DNA from: Palaemon carinicauda
Taxonomy: Eukaryota; Arthropoda; Malacostraca; Decapoda; Palaemonidae
DNA: 64,000 nt
Assembly (NCBI RefSeq): GCF_036898095.1
Contig: NC_090746.1
Coordinates: 59,503,919 to 59,567,918, forward strand
Direction of reading: 5' to 3'
The notes beneath the pieces were generated by a model. The model searched no databases. It had not been told where the DNA came from and saw only the letters and a program-made list of their open reading frames with translations. A program made the position numbers and the translations under genes. Of this stretch, positions 35,100 through 48,300 are shown one piece after another (positions within the stretch are counted from its first letter, which is position 1; the number at the start of each line of letters is the position of its first letter).

Positions 35100-35990
35100 T
35101 GCAGTCCTTTAGATTGTCAGACATAAAGGTAGACTGTCTCTTACACATGCCCATCCTCAAGACTTGACTGACTGCCATATTCCTGGAGAATGCCAAAGAA
35201 GTGCCAATACCCCTGATCTCGTGGGGCTTTGTTGATTTCAGCGGGGTGGTACCCGTCGATTAGTAGGCCCTCCTGATCGTTTTCCATAACGAAAACGGGA
35301 TGGTGTTCTTAGAGATTGACTTCCTAATCCTTCCCGTGGGAACGAAAGGCTTTTGATGGCAGGAAGTAGCCTCAGTGTCTGATCAAGGTATTCAATCACG
35401 GCCCTAACAGACAAAGGAGACGGTCCATGACATCTCTGGATTTTGGGAAATAACTCCTTAAACTTGGGGTATGCTACTGCGCAGATCTCATTTTCGCCAC
35501 GAAGAAGGAAACAAAGCGGAAGGTCAGCTCTTTCCACACCTTCGTAAGACAGGCCATGTATCTCGCTGACCCTTTCGGCCGAGGCTAGGGCAAGAAGGAA
35601 CACTATCTTCAATGTCAGGTCCCTGTCCAGGAGGTCTTCGAAAGGTTCAGATGGGGGTCTCTTCAAGGCATCGAACACTCTGGTCACGTTCCGGAGTGGG
35701 ACGTGACCAGAGAGGGGGTATGACTGCTTGAAGCTCTTCAAGACCATGGAGAGGCGTTTTGAGGTGTTCAAGTTTATCCTTTTCAGCAGGAACACTTGTC
35801 CCAAGGCAGCCTGAATCTCCTTCACCAGCTGGATAGAGGGGCCTATTTCTATCCTAAGGTACAGTAGGATATCAGCTAACTGAGGGATCGAGGCCTTCAG
35901 TAGCTTGATCTTCTTCTGTTTGCACCACTTACCAAACGTTGCCCATTTCGCTTGGTAGATGGCCGCCGATGAACTTGGATAGCCTGTCAT
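35100..35990 (-). pseudogene. E4 tyrosine recombinase, catalytic Tyr lost
   Basis: The frame 35990-35238 contains SSAAIYQAKWATFGKWC (core-binding start) and box I ASAERVSEIHGL. After a shift near 35238, box II KPHEIRGIGTS is readable at about 35230-35195. Where the active-site tyrosine should lie, the sequence reads MSDNLKDC, with Asn at 35113-35115. Loss of the nucleophile and the shift would abolish strand cleavage. Confidence 0.75.
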
Positions 35991-36004
35991 CTACACGAAA
36001 GTCC

Positions 36005-37312
36005 TTATAAAGAAGCCCTTCTGCCCCAGGAGGCACTAGATAACCACCACCCATAAAGGAAGAGGTTTTTCAGCCTGTCGTGGAGCCTATTAAAGTAGGG
36101 CTGCTGTATAAAGTCTTTCCTAAGCCGAAGAGGCCACAGTTGTTCTACTACCAACTCCAGGTCCAGAAACCCATCCTTATCTGGCCACCATGGTGCCACC
36201 AGCATGACGCTGGCGCCCTTTGCCTCCTGTAGCCTGTTCAGTACTTGTCGCAGCACACTGAAGGGAGGGAAGATGTATGAGTCTAGGCGGTCCTACGGGT
36301 GCTGGAAGGGGTCCTCCATGATGGCTGCAGGGTCCAGAACTGGCGAACAGAAAACCGGGAGCTTTGCACAGTATTGAGCTTCGTTGCGAAGAGGTCTAGG
36401 GAGGGAGAGCCCCCCATGGCTATTAACTGATTTGCTATGACCGGGTGGAGGGACCCTTCCGTGCTGATCACCTGGCCCTTCCTACTGAGCCCGTCCGCCA
36501 GCAAGTTCCTTCTTCCTGGAATGATTCTTGCTGTCACAGCCAGCCCCAAGTCTGCGGCCCACCACAGGATTTCTTCTGTCAGGTTGCAGAGTGGACGAGA
36601 ATTGAGGCCCCTTTTCTTCACATAAGCTACCCCCATAGCGTTATCGCACATTCAGGCTACTGCCCTCCCTGTGACCAGACCTTCCAGTGACTTAAGTGCT
36701 TCTGGACCACCCGAAGTTCCAGCTAGATGTCCAGAATCTTCTCCACGGGGGATCCAAATCCCTGACCGGTGCTACTCGATTAGGTGAGCCCCAAATCCTC
36801 CTTGGATGGTTCTATAAACAACACGAGTTTTCCATAGGAAAACTCTCTTCAGTGTTTTCCTCAAAAGTCCGTTCACCACTGGAGAGCCTCCCTGGTTGAC
36901 TGGTACGGGGGAAACTTGCCGAGGACTTTCCCTGCCGGCAGAAGTCTTGCTGCGGACAACCCACTAGACTGGTCATAATTTGATCCTGCCCTAAGGCAAC
37001 AACTTCTGCAGGGACACCAGGTATCCCACCAGGGGAGCCGAGATCCTCAAAAGGACTGGGCGGCCAACTATACCAAGCCTGTTGAGCTTCAACCCCACTG
37101 GAAACGTCCTGGCTAAAGTTGTACAAATTTCCATCCCAAGGTACTCCTTCATTGCTAGGAACATCTGGGACTTCAAGTTGATCACAATTCCAAGTTCTTT
37201 GCAGTGCGTCATAAGTTCGTCCTAATGCTTTAACAAGACTTCCCTTGAGGAGGAGAGTAACAACCAGTCGTTCAGATACTGCAGAAGTCTGATCCTCTTC
37301 CTGCGGGCCCAC
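36005..37312 (-). pseudogene. E4 RT-thumb / RNase H / Dam-like remnant (copy A)
   Basis: On the minus strand: the palm end with YLND in place of YLDD (37277-37266), thumb (ELGIVINL, EYLGMEICTT), broken RNase H (CDNAMGVAYVKKRG, RRNLLADGLSRKG) and the Dam-like domain (LDLFATKLN, IFPPFSVLRQVLNRL, VAPWWPDKDGF). Stops and shifts divide it into frames near 37212-36991, 36651-36283 and 36256-36005. The D-to-N change in motif C alone would inactivate the RT. Confidence 0.75.
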
Positions 37313-37337
37313 TATAGCTATTAACTGATTTGCTATA

Positions 37338-38116
<779 letters not shown>

Positions 38117-38830
38117 TAACCGGGTGGAGGGACCATCCCGTGCTGCTGAGCTCGTCCGCCAGCACGTTCCTTCTTCCTAGAATGATTCTTCCTGTCTGCG
38201 GCCCACTCAAGGATTTTTTCTGTTAGGTTGCAGAGTGGACGAGAATTGAGGCTCCCCTGTTTCTTCACGTAAGCTAACCATAGCGTTATCGCATATTAGG
38301 GCTACTGCCCTCCCTGCGACCAGACCTTACAGTGACTGAAGTGCCTTCTAGACCACCTGAAGTTCCAGCTCGATGTCCAGAGCCTTCTCCTTGGGGGGTC
38401 CAAATCCCTGACTGAAGCTACTCGATTAGGTGAGCCCCCAACCCTCCTTGGATGCATCTATAAATGAAAGGCGCTTCAGAGGAGGATTCCATAGTGAGAC
38501 TCCCTTCAGTGATTTTCTTAGATCCATTCACCACTGGAGAGCTTCCTTGGGGGAAACTTGCCAAGGACTTTCGATGCCGACAGAACTGTCTTGCTGCATA
38601 CATCCCAATGGACTGGTCATAATTTGATCCTGCCCTGATGCACCAACTTCTCCAGAGACACCAGGTGTCCCACCAGGCGCTGCCAGTCCATGAGGGGTGC
38701 TGGGGATCCCCAAAGGACCAGGCGGGCGACTTTAACCAGCCTGTCAGGCTTCTACCCCGCCGGAAATGCCCTGGCTACATTTATATAAATTTCCATCCCA
38801 AGGTACACATTCAGAGTCTGAAGGGGAGGG

Positions 38831-40940
38831 GTGCCTCTAGTCATATCATTTCCTGGGGAAGCGACTGTTATGGGGGTAGCGGCTGGCGGAGGCTCTCGGG
38901 CGGGAGGAGGAAGGAGCAGACAGGGCCCCACAGAGGAGGGCCATGTTGCTGAGGAACACCCATTCAGCATTGGTCAGGAGGGCAGGTTAGGTGGATGAGC
39001 CGGTCTGGGGAGAGGGTCTCCAGCGCGATGAGAAGAATACTTAAGAGGCCCTGTAGAGCACCATGTCTTGATTGGCCTTGCCCCACTTCTAGAGGGTCTC
39101 TTTCACCAGGTTTTATGGGAAGAGGGAATCTCCTGCAACCGACACATTCGTGAGGAGGCGGCTGAGCCTCCCTGTCCGGCATCTTCTTAGGCAGCCGGGA
39201 CAGCATGGTGTCCCTCCTTTGTAGGCCCCAGTTGGCCCATTGGGTTACAGCCTGGACCATCAGGTAGTTTACTGCTCTGCCTTCCTACAGCACAAGTTCC
39301 TGAAAATGCTCCCTCATAGCAAATGTGGACACCCCTGCTGTCCATAGGTCCAGCCAGGATACTGCCTGGCCAGCCGACCAGGCCCAGGCTTGCATAGACA
39401 TGGCTTTCTGTAATAAGAAGTTTAGGCCTCCACTCAACATCCTGTCTTTCTAATAACCTGGGGGGAGGTCCTCTACCAATCTCTGTCTCATTAGGAGGGC
39501 TCCCGTAGCGTTGAGGCCTCTGACGAGGGAGTTTTTCGGTCCAGTGATGGCCCTGTCTAGGCTGGTGAAGGGTTATGAGGTGGCCTGAGACAAGGGCAGG
39601 GTCAAGGGTAGGCGAGCTTCTAGTGGGGCATCTGACAAAATGTGTAACTGCGAGGTGACCTGCAGACCGAGCAGAGGAGGCGGGTCTGGAAGGCCGTTGT
39701 ACCGGCGCATCAAGGAGACGATCCTCTGGAAGACGGACGTCTGGTCCTCCACTGGTCTGGAGGAATCTTCTTTCGAGGCGTCTCCGCAAACACTAGGTTC
39801 CCCCACAAGATGAAGACTTCCTTGGTGGCAGCGAAGAGGGTGGAGCAGAACGGTTCCAGGAGTGGGAACCGAATTGCAAATGGCGTCTGCTGAAAGAGTC
39901 CCTGGGCCGGAAGGGTTGGGTTAAGAGTGGTGTCGACTGCGGAGGTTTGAGGCAGGGTGGACGGAGCATAGCGGGAACCAGCGAGAAGTTTCTCTGCTAC
40001 CGGGAAGAGGAGAGTCTGCGAGCCGAACTGGAACAGTCGTGGCGACACCGGCAACTTCCTCTCCTGCTGCGATGATGGCGACTGCAGCTGGTTGGCAAAA
40101 TCCTGCCCTTTGTTTATGACAAGGACCTCCAACGCCTCCTGTCCCGATGACTAGCACCAACGCAATGTTTCCTGATGGGGGGAGATAATCTCAAGTGAGA
40201 AAGACCTGGGATGTTCTCTCTTCCTGCCCCGCTGATATCCCTCCTTCCTGTGAGGCAAAGAGACTTCTCTCGGACAGGGGACATGGGCTGTTCGGCTGAG
40301 TGCCTCTTACTCCACGACAACAAATGGGACCCTTGGTCCACTAAAAGTGACAAACTGCTGGTGGAGGAAGGCCGGAGAGGCTGCACGTCTCTCTAGGGAG
40401 GGGTGAAGTGAGTACTTGACTAAGAGCACGGCTGCCAGTCTTGGGAACTCAGGAAGTCTCATGAAATGGAGAAGGTCCAGGGGTGTTCGGAGCGGCCACA
40501 TAGTCCCTAGGCGAGACGACAGGCAGCAGTGATGGTGCATGGTCTGAGGCAGCCACATAGACCAGTAGCGAGGTGGCGGGTAGCAAAGATGACGCTTGGC
40601 CCGGAGTAGCGACGCGGTCTAACAGTAAGGTGGAACACGTGGCTCCTGCCATCCTCAACAAAACTTCTGCCCCACCAAGGGAGTCCCCCCCACACCCAAA
40701 CTAAGCCAAAACTGCATAGAGAATGGGTTCGTCGGACATCTCTGAAAAAACCGCTGAAGTCTCTGCCACAGAAGTAGCCCCCGATTCACAGTGCTCAGAG
40801 GATCACCTGACAGAGAAGGAGAAGGCCCGAGAAGAGCGAGATTCAAACTGGCCAAGGCGCTGGACGTGGCCCTGGAATCCTGCGTTTTTTCAATGGTGAC
40901 CAGGCCTTCTTCGACTTCTTTCTCTTGGTGGCCATAAGCT
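38831..40940 (-). pseudogene. E4 gag remnant
   Basis: On the minus strand a start at 40935 reads MATKRKKSKKAW and stops after 30 codons. Broken frames then continue (EMSDEPILYAVLA near 40740; VEDQTSVFQRIVSLMRRYNG near 39730; HVYASLGLVGWPGSILAG near 39390). The position between leader and RT suggests gag, with a basic N-terminus. No zinc cluster or RGG tail is readable, so the assignment rests on location and composition. Confidence 0.45.
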
Positions 40941-41004
40941 TCCAATGAAAGTCAGGCCAGTTCACTTGGGATACATGCCTTCCTAAAAACAAAGCTGACC
41001 CCCC

Positions 41005-41634
41005 CCCCACAATAAGCATGGATAGGTAGTAGGTTGGCCAGGCCTTTGACTGGCCAGACAGTATTACATTGGATCCTTCTCTCTGGTTACGGTTCTTTCC
41101 CTTTGCCTACACAGGTATGGAATAGTCTGACCTATTCTTTATAGATACTCCTCTGTCCTCATACACCCGACAACACTGAATTTCCAGAAAATTCTTCTTC
41201 ATCCAAGGGGTTAACTACAGCAATGTAATTGTTCAGTGGCTACTTTCCTCTTGGTAAGGGTAGAAGAGACTCTTCAGCTGTGGTAAGCAGCTCTTCTAAG
41301 AGGTCACTCCAAAATCAAAACCATTGTTCTCTAGTCTTGGGTAGTGCCATAGCCTCTGTACCATGGTCTTCCACTGTCTTGGGTTAGAGTTCTCTTGTTT
41401 GAGGGTACACTCAGGCACACTGTTCTATCTAGTTTCTCTTCCTCTTGTTTTGTTAAAGTTTTTATAGTTTATATTGGAAATATTTATTTTAATGTTACTA
41501 TTCTTAAAATATTTTATTTTTCCTTGTTTCCTTTTCTCATTGGGCTATTTTCCCATTTGGGGCCCCTGGCCTTATAGCATCCTGCTTTGCCAACTAGGGT
41601 TGTAGCTTAGCATTTAACAATAATAATAATAATC
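41005..41634 (+). mobile_element. Retroposon with (AAT)n tail inside E4
   Basis: A non-coding stretch ending in ATAATAATAATAAT (about 41620-41632), preceded by TTTGGGGCCCCTGGCCTTAT and GGGTTGTAGCTTAGCA. The AAT tail and lack of terminal repeats point to a target-primed retroposon (SINE or LINE 3' end) inserted into the E4 leader. I recall similar AAT-tailed repeats as common in decapod genomes, but cannot verify this here. Confidence 0.55.
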
Positions 41635-41850
41635 TATACCGAGGTGCAAAAGAAAAGGACCACAAGATTTCCCGTTCGCACCTGGACACCAACACTGAAC
41701 ACGCTCACTTTCCATGCTGAATGGCAACACACAACCAACACATACTGTACACACATGAAAACAAAGTATCATACACAACACGCGGAATGAGACACTAGTA
41801 ATTAAATCTGGTATGAAACAGGAGAGAAGACCGCATGGTATGGAAGACCA

Positions 41851-42030
41851 GGACTGTAATGGGATTCCTGGACTGTGTCAAGCCCCAAGTTGACCTAGGG
41901 TCATATCTGGGCACCTGGAGGGGTAGGGAGTTGGGGGGAGGACTATCCTGATTTTTTGGGTCGAAACTGGGAGAATCCCAGGACTCTCCTATGAATGTGA
42001 TTCATGGAAGTATATCGCATCAAAACAACT
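41851..42030. repeat. E4 inverted terminal repeat (5' end) and outer tail
   Basis: Mirror of 34446-34612, followed by about 20 bases that are copied in the internal complementary region. Confidence 0.8.
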
Positions 42031-44199
42031 GTAAGTGTAAACATATATGGTAACCTTTGATAAGATATTTACACAATAAACATAAGGGGCTCACTCTAAG
42101 ATTATTAACTAAAGAAATTTGCTATTAATCCCACCAATCATATAGATGATAAATTCATGGTCAGAATGTCTCCAGATGGGCATTCTGATGTCTTACAAAC
42201 AGAGGAAGCAAACTATCTAAGATAAAACTGTTTACATAAACATTCATAACCCATCAATAGGTCATAACTATCCTCATTATTTCAAGTAGATTAGCTTAAG
42301 AACTAAGGGATAGGAAGTTGCAACTTAATATATGAATAGTAGGTTTGTACACAATATATTTTATTTTGAGAGGGAAAATTAATTCATATCAAACTCATTA
42401 ATCAACAAGAGCTAAAATCCCAAATGAGAATGGGGGATAAGCATACAAAGGCTCCAACCTGTGTTATGGTCATATGGATCCAGTAGATGTCTTGGTCATA
42501 AAACAAATCCAAATTATAATCAGGGGTATTGAAAGGAATAAAAATGTTTTTACTTGAAGTACAGCATATAAAAAAAGCTACAGCAATATACTAACCTTTT
42601 ATGTGAGATGTTTGATATCTCTTTATCCCAAAGGATAAAGTCTCTTAAAAATAGATGATGAATGAACAAGGGTGATTGGAATTAGAGGAAGATATGAGCA
42701 ATAAGAATCATTACATCTTCCACCACATGGCAAATCTTGACTTGTTATGACTAACATAAAAATATGCAAAGATTAACGGACAACTCTACGTACCTGTTAG
42801 TCATATCCGCTCCCTATGGCTTTGCACCTACCTCCAGTCATAACTTCAAGAATGTCTATGTATAAAATCTAACTAACGAAAGATATGTGTGTTACTGAAT
42901 CCCTCCCCTTTTCCATCTAAAACTGGATATTTGATCAGTATATTTTTTGCTCCATTCTTGAGTCATAAGGATTTCTGAACTACTTTGATCAGGGCAACAA
43001 AGTGTATGAAGTTAAGTGACTACTTCTGAATGTTATAGATGGGAATCTGAAGACTGAAGTTAAAAGGTTGTCACAGCAGTCCTTGTTGAAATGATCATTA
43101 GTTCCACTAACAATTCCTTCACCAAATTCTCAGACAAGTCCGAGTTTAAAGCGTTCAGATCATTGGGTACCAAGTTCAAGGAAAAATGTAGACATTTCCT
43201 GGAAGTATCTAAATTCCTCATGAAGTGGATCAGGAGGTAGAAGAGCATTCCTATATGAGGGATAGATATACTGCCCAGTGAATGAATCAGACTTTAGACT
43301 CAGGATACCTAAGGTGAATACTTTACCTTATAAGCAGGTGTCTGAAATCCAATTTTTCCAATTTATGATGGACAGGAACTTCCACAGGATCCTTTGTTTA
43401 ATTCAGCAAGGAACAGCATAAGCGCTGGAGTTGTTCTAAGAATACTCTCAGTCATTCAAAAGCTATAAGACTGTGCTGAAAATGTATTTGGTACATGTAG
43501 TGAGTGCACCCTCCAAGGCTTTGCTATCAGTGTTGGAAAACAACCTCCAGGAAAAAATTTTGGGGCAGATGCTCCCTTTAGACGAAGGCTGTATGACTCG
43601 AGACTCTAGTCCATCACCTCAGCAATAAAAAACTATCTTTGATGGCAAACTAATACTTCTCATTATCCTTCTTTGAAAACTCAACCCCAAAACAATGTCT
43701 TACATCATATAACAAGACAATTTTTTTCTTTTTTTTTTTTTGGTGTAACTGGAATGGTAGAAGACAAGGGTGTACCGAGAATAGTTGGGTAAAATCTTCA
43801 GACCTATTCAGGTTCACATGGGCATCAATATCATAAAGGATGATATACAATTCCTTTCAGATGATACTAAATATAACAAAGGATGTAAAAGGTCTTCAAA
43901 GGAAATATTAGAGAGGAAAAAGGGAGAAATTGCATTTATAAGGGTACAGGTAGTTATTTATTCAACTCCAATTCCAATATGACTAATGTATGCTGTATAC
44001 TCACTCAGTGTCCTTTCCTTTAAATTTTCTTTTATCTTTTCTTCACATTTGGGAATTTCTACTCAGTGGAGCAATTTAGAAGTTAAATGCCTTCTGAGTA
44101 CTTTCCACAGGATTACTCTTAGGCAACAATCTAGCAGAATATGGTAATACTGTTGAAATTTATAAATAGCCAGTTGAAGAAGAAATAAGTAGATTTGCA
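42031..44199. other. Flank between E4 and LINE A; possible gag-like relic
   Basis: Mostly AT-rich. On the plus strand, 43090-43600 reads in broken frames as protein-like sequence (FSDKSEFKAFRSLGTKFKEK, then KQPPGKNFGADAPFRRRLYD). It loosely recalls gag regions of other DIRS-like elements. The evidence is weak and stops are frequent. Confidence 0.25.
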
Positions 44200-45317
44200 T
44201 ATGCATTCATTTATTTGCAACTGAATATAGGAATCGATCTGCAGTCTTACAGACTTTAAGACGAAGAGCAGACAATTAAAGAAGAATGGTGTAATATTAG
44301 GAACATATGTCAGTCAGTTGTTAGTGAAGTCTTGAGACAAGCAATTACAAGAAGAAAGCCATGAATATCAACTGATACAAAGACAGAAATTGATCGTTGA
44401 AAGTCTTTGAGGAAGTAATGAAAATTACAAGGTAGAGCATGGTAAGTATTCCAGTATTGATAGTGAGGTCATATTCCAGTATTGATAGTGAGGTCATAAG
44501 AAAAGCCAGGAATGACTGGAGAGAATATTTAGACAGTAAAGCAGATGAAGCTGACAAAGCTATGAATTCAGGAAGTGGTTATGGTGTAAGAATCGCTCAT
44601 AGAATTATTAATGAAATCTTGACGGGGGCAAGGAAGAAGCATATACTGTACCTATCAAAAAGATAGATGGATCTGTTATAACAACAGAAGATGAAGAAAG
44701 ACAATGTTCCCCTAGTGAGGTTATGAATAGGAGATATGAAGGGAACAATTTGATTGATATACCTGAAGCTGATGAAGACCTTGATGCGCCCATGAATGAA
44801 TTCAGTGTTTTAAGTCAAAGCTATCTTCAAAACACTAAAGAGATGGAAAGCCCCTGAATATAATGGAATAATTGCCGAGTCGATACTGGCCGAAAATGAA
44901 GTGATTCCCAGACTACTTACAAGATTATTTTGTAGAATATGGAATGAAGAAGCAAAACCTGATGAATGGGAGTTACGAATCCTAACCTAACCTAGAGTGT
45001 TGATGAAAATGACAAAAAAAGGAGACCTGATTGATTGCAATAATAACAGAGGCATAACACTTATGAAAATATATAGTATGCTTATTCTAAAGAGACAGGA
45101 GAGAAAGATTGATGAAAAGCAAAGAGATGAACAAGCAGGATTTAGAAAAGGTATAAGTTGCAGAACAAATTTTCATTTTGAGACATGTTGTACAACAATG
45201 CGTATAATATAGAAATCAATGTTTGATGGCATTTGTGGACTAAGAAAAAGCCTTTGATAACGTGCACAGGCCAATTTTGTGGAGAGTCCTGCGTTATTAG
45301 GGAATTACTCTTAAATG
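44200..45317 (+). pseudogene. LINE A, 5' part: linker and RT fingers, split by E3
   Basis: Broken frames read linker (RKARNDWREYLDSKADEADK, 44480-44560), then RT fingers: CNNNRGITLMKIYSM, RDEQAGFRKGISCRT and a decayed motif A region near 45230-45290. It breaks off at TTAGGGAATTACTCTTAAATG, exactly where E3 begins, and resumes at 52913. A 25 bp tandem duplication lies at 44448-44497. Confidence 0.7.
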
Positions 45318-45360
45318 TGGTATTTTTATTATAAAACTAATTTTTAAATATACTTACCTG

Positions 45361-45499
45361 GTAGTTACATATATATAGCTTAAATCCCGCGTTTCGTCGC
45401 GCGCACGGCAGAAATTCAAATTTTGCGGCAATTGCCACCATAACAGTAGGTGGTCATACATGAGCGCCATCTCTCATAGGTTACCAGAACTATTCCCAA
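45361..45499. repeat. E3 inverted terminal repeat (3' end)
   Basis: GTAGTTACATATATATAGCT onward to AACTATTCCCA, mirrored at 52893-52755. The outer extension (45318-45360) contains TACTTACC, the reverse of a splice-donor-like GGTAAGTA. Confidence 0.88.
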
Positions 45500-45576
45500 C
45501 ATTTCTCAAAAATTCCATGTCCCTGTTTTCAGAGGGGAGGAGGGAGGGCCCTTTTATATATGTAACTACCAGGTAA

Positions 45577-46771
45577 GTACATACATACATACATATACCA
45601 AGGCACTTCCCCCAATTTTGGGACCTCTACTCTCTACGTTCCTCCAGCCTAACAAGGGACTCAACCGAGTTCAGCTGGTACTGCTAGGGTGCCACAGCCC
45701 ACCCTCCCACATTATCCACCACAGATGAAGCTTCATAATGCTGAATCCCCTACTGCTGCTACCTCCGCGGTCATCTAAGGCATCGGAGGCAGCAGCAGGG
45801 CCTACCGGAACTGCGTCACAATCGCTCGCCATTCATTCCTATTTCTAGCACGCTCTCTTGCCTCTCTCACATCTATCCTCCTATCACCCAGAGCTTTCTT
45901 CACTCCATCCATCCACCCAAACCTTGGCCTTCCTCTTGTACTTCTCCCATCAACTTTTGCATTCATCACCTTCTTTAGCAGACAGCCATTTTCCATTCTC
46001 TCAACATGGCCAAACCACCTCAACACATTCATATCCACTCTAGCTGCTAACTCATTTCTTACACCCGTTCTCACTCTCACCACTTCGTTCCTAACCCTAT
46101 CTTACTTGAGATACACCAGCCATACTCCTTAGACACTTCATCTCAAACACATTCAATTTCTGTCTCTCCGTCACTTTCATTCCCCACAACTCCGATCCAT
46201 ACATCACAGTTGGTACAATCACTTTCTCATATAAAACTCTTTTTACATTCATGCCCAACCCTCTATTTTTTACTACTCCCTTAACTGCCCCCAACACTTT
46301 GCAACCTTCATTCACTCTCTGACGTACATCTGCTTCCACTCCACCATTTGCTGCAACAACAGACCCCAAGTACTTAAACTGATCCACTTCCTCAAGTAAC
46401 TCTCCATTCAACATGACATTCAACCTTGCACCACCTTCCCTTCTCGTACATCTCATAACCTTACTCTTACCCACATTAACTCTCAACTTCCTTCTTTCAC
46501 ACACACTTCCAAATTCTGTCACTAATCGGCCAAGCTTCTCTTCTGTGTCTGCAACCAGTACAGTATCATCCGCAAACAACAACTGATTTACCTCCCATTC
46601 ATGGTCATTCTCGTCTACCAGTTTTAATCCTCGTCCAAGCACTCGAGCATTCACCTCTCTCACCACTCCATCAACATACAAGTTAAACAACCACGGTGAC
46701 ATCACACATCCCTGTCTCAGCCCCACTCTCACCGGAAACCAATCACTCACTTCATTTCCTATCCTAACACA
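45577..46771 (-). mobile_element. LINE B: 5'-truncated non-LTR copy inside E3
   Basis: Same family as 15367-17395. The tail is (CATA)n at about 45580-45597. The 9-base target-site duplication AGGTAAGTA is present at 45569-45577 and again at 46775-46783. The 5' end is cut inside the RT. The coding part is better preserved than in the 15 kb copy. Confidence 0.85.
45802..46750 (-). pseudogene. LINE B reverse transcriptase, C-terminal half
   Basis: The frame 46750-46097 shows VGLRQGCVMSPWLFNLYVD (motif B) and LLFADDTVLVADTEEKLG (motif C, FADD). After a break near 46090 the frame 46083-45802 gives VLRWFGHVERMENGCLLKKV and RGRPRFGWMDGVKKAL, the C-terminal domain. The finger domain and the endonuclease are missing through truncation. 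Confidence 0.8.
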
Positions 46772-46776
46772 TGTAA

Positions 46777-46858
46777 GGTAAGTATATTTAAAAATTAATT
46801 TTATAATAAAAATACCATTTTTAAATATGTAACTTCCCTGGTAGTTACATATATATAG
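46777..46858. repeat. E3 internal complementary region
   Basis: GGTAAGTATATTTAAAAATT through AATACCA is the reverse complement of the 45318-45358 end. It joins TTTTAAATATGTAACTTCC, the reverse complement of the 52894-52912 end. Confidence 0.85.
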
Positions 46859-47279
46859 GTGATTGACACCATTGGTGGCGGGTAGAAAACCTCATCCCAT
46901 CGGGAATTCGTATAATTATTAATAGCTACAATTAGTAGTACCAATAATCTGGTTCTTACCTGATAAGGAAGTTGGCTTCAAAGTTATCCTGCCTCATTTC
47001 ACCTGCATTCCTTTAGAGACTCAGCAATCCACCCAGGGTGCTGTAAAAGTCTCTGTGGGGCTGCCACAAGGTCCTTGACCTTAGCATGGCTAGACCTCCA
47101 CCCCTGCTAACCTGGCATAGCCATGGATACTGAATCTGACCACCTACTCCAAAACTAAAAACACACACCATAAAAAACTAACTTGACTTGCATCCCAGAC
47201 TGTGGAAGGCTGCAATAACCTTCACAGACAACCTGTGAACACAAGTACAAGAAAAAGGCAAGGGTATATATAAAAAAGG

Positions 47280-48300
47280 TTATAGGGAAGAGGCAGTAGA
47301 CCCTTCTCCAACTACGACGCCGGAAGTAATGTACGGACCCAGGGAACAGCAATCCTCATACTGGGTCTGGACATCTTTGAGATAACAGTCTGCGAAGATT
47401 GATTTACTTCGCCAGAAAGTAGCCTCCAGAATTGACTTCATTGACTTATTGCGCTTGTAAGCCATAGAAGTTGCAACAGCTCTAACCTCATGAGGTTTCA
47501 CCTTAAGGATTGGGAAACTTCTTTCCTCACAATTCTGGTGAGCTTCCCTTATCAAATCCTTGATGAAAAAAGCTTGGGCATTCTTTAATAATGGCAAAGA
47601 GGGCTTTTTAACTGAGCACCAGAGGTTGTCTGTTTGTCCTCTCGGGTTTTTGGATGTGTGCAGATAAAATTTCAGAGCTCTGACTGGACAAAGGCCTCTC
47701 TCCTTCTCCCGTCCAACTAAGTGAGATAGCCCTGGGATGGTAAAAGATCTAGGCCAAGGTGGAGAAGGATTCTCGTTTTTCGCGAGAAAGCCCAGCTGAA
47801 GGGAGCAAACTGCATTGTCTCCATTAAAGCCCACCTTCTTGCTGATGGCTTGTAACTCTCCTACCCTTTTTGCTGTAGCCAATGCAACTAGGAAAAGGGT
47901 CTTTTTGGTAAGATCCTTCCAAGACGCCTTGTCCAAGGGTTCAAACCTACTTGAGGTTAAAAAGTCCAGGACTACATCCAGGTTCCAAGAGGGGGTTGGA
48001 TTGTCCTTTCTCTTAGTAGTCTCAAAAGATCTAATGAGATCTGAGAGATCCTTGTTACCTGACATGTCAATGTGTCGGTAACGAAAGACGGAGGCTAGCA
48101 TGCTGCGGTAACCCTTGATGGTAAGCACAGCCAGCTTCTCTTTTGTTCGCAAAAACAGAAAATCTGCTAAATTGGCTATAGAGGTACAGGTAGAGGAAAG
48201 CTTGTTATTCCTGCACCATACTCTAAATATGTCCCACTTGGATTGGTAAACCCTAATACTGTAGTGGATGTCCTTCTAGCTCCGGCGATAGCTCGTGCAG
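47280..48300 (-). pseudogene. E3 tyrosine recombinase, N-terminus broken
   Basis: The frame 48152-47280 encodes most of the enzyme: LTIKGYRSMLASVFRYR, box I Arg in TAKRVGELQA, box II His/Arg in KPHEVRAVATS and the tyrosine in IFADCYLKDV. The catalytic set is complete, but the core-binding start (48300-48153) is in another frame. It aligns almost residue by residue with the E2 enzyme. Confidence 0.8.
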
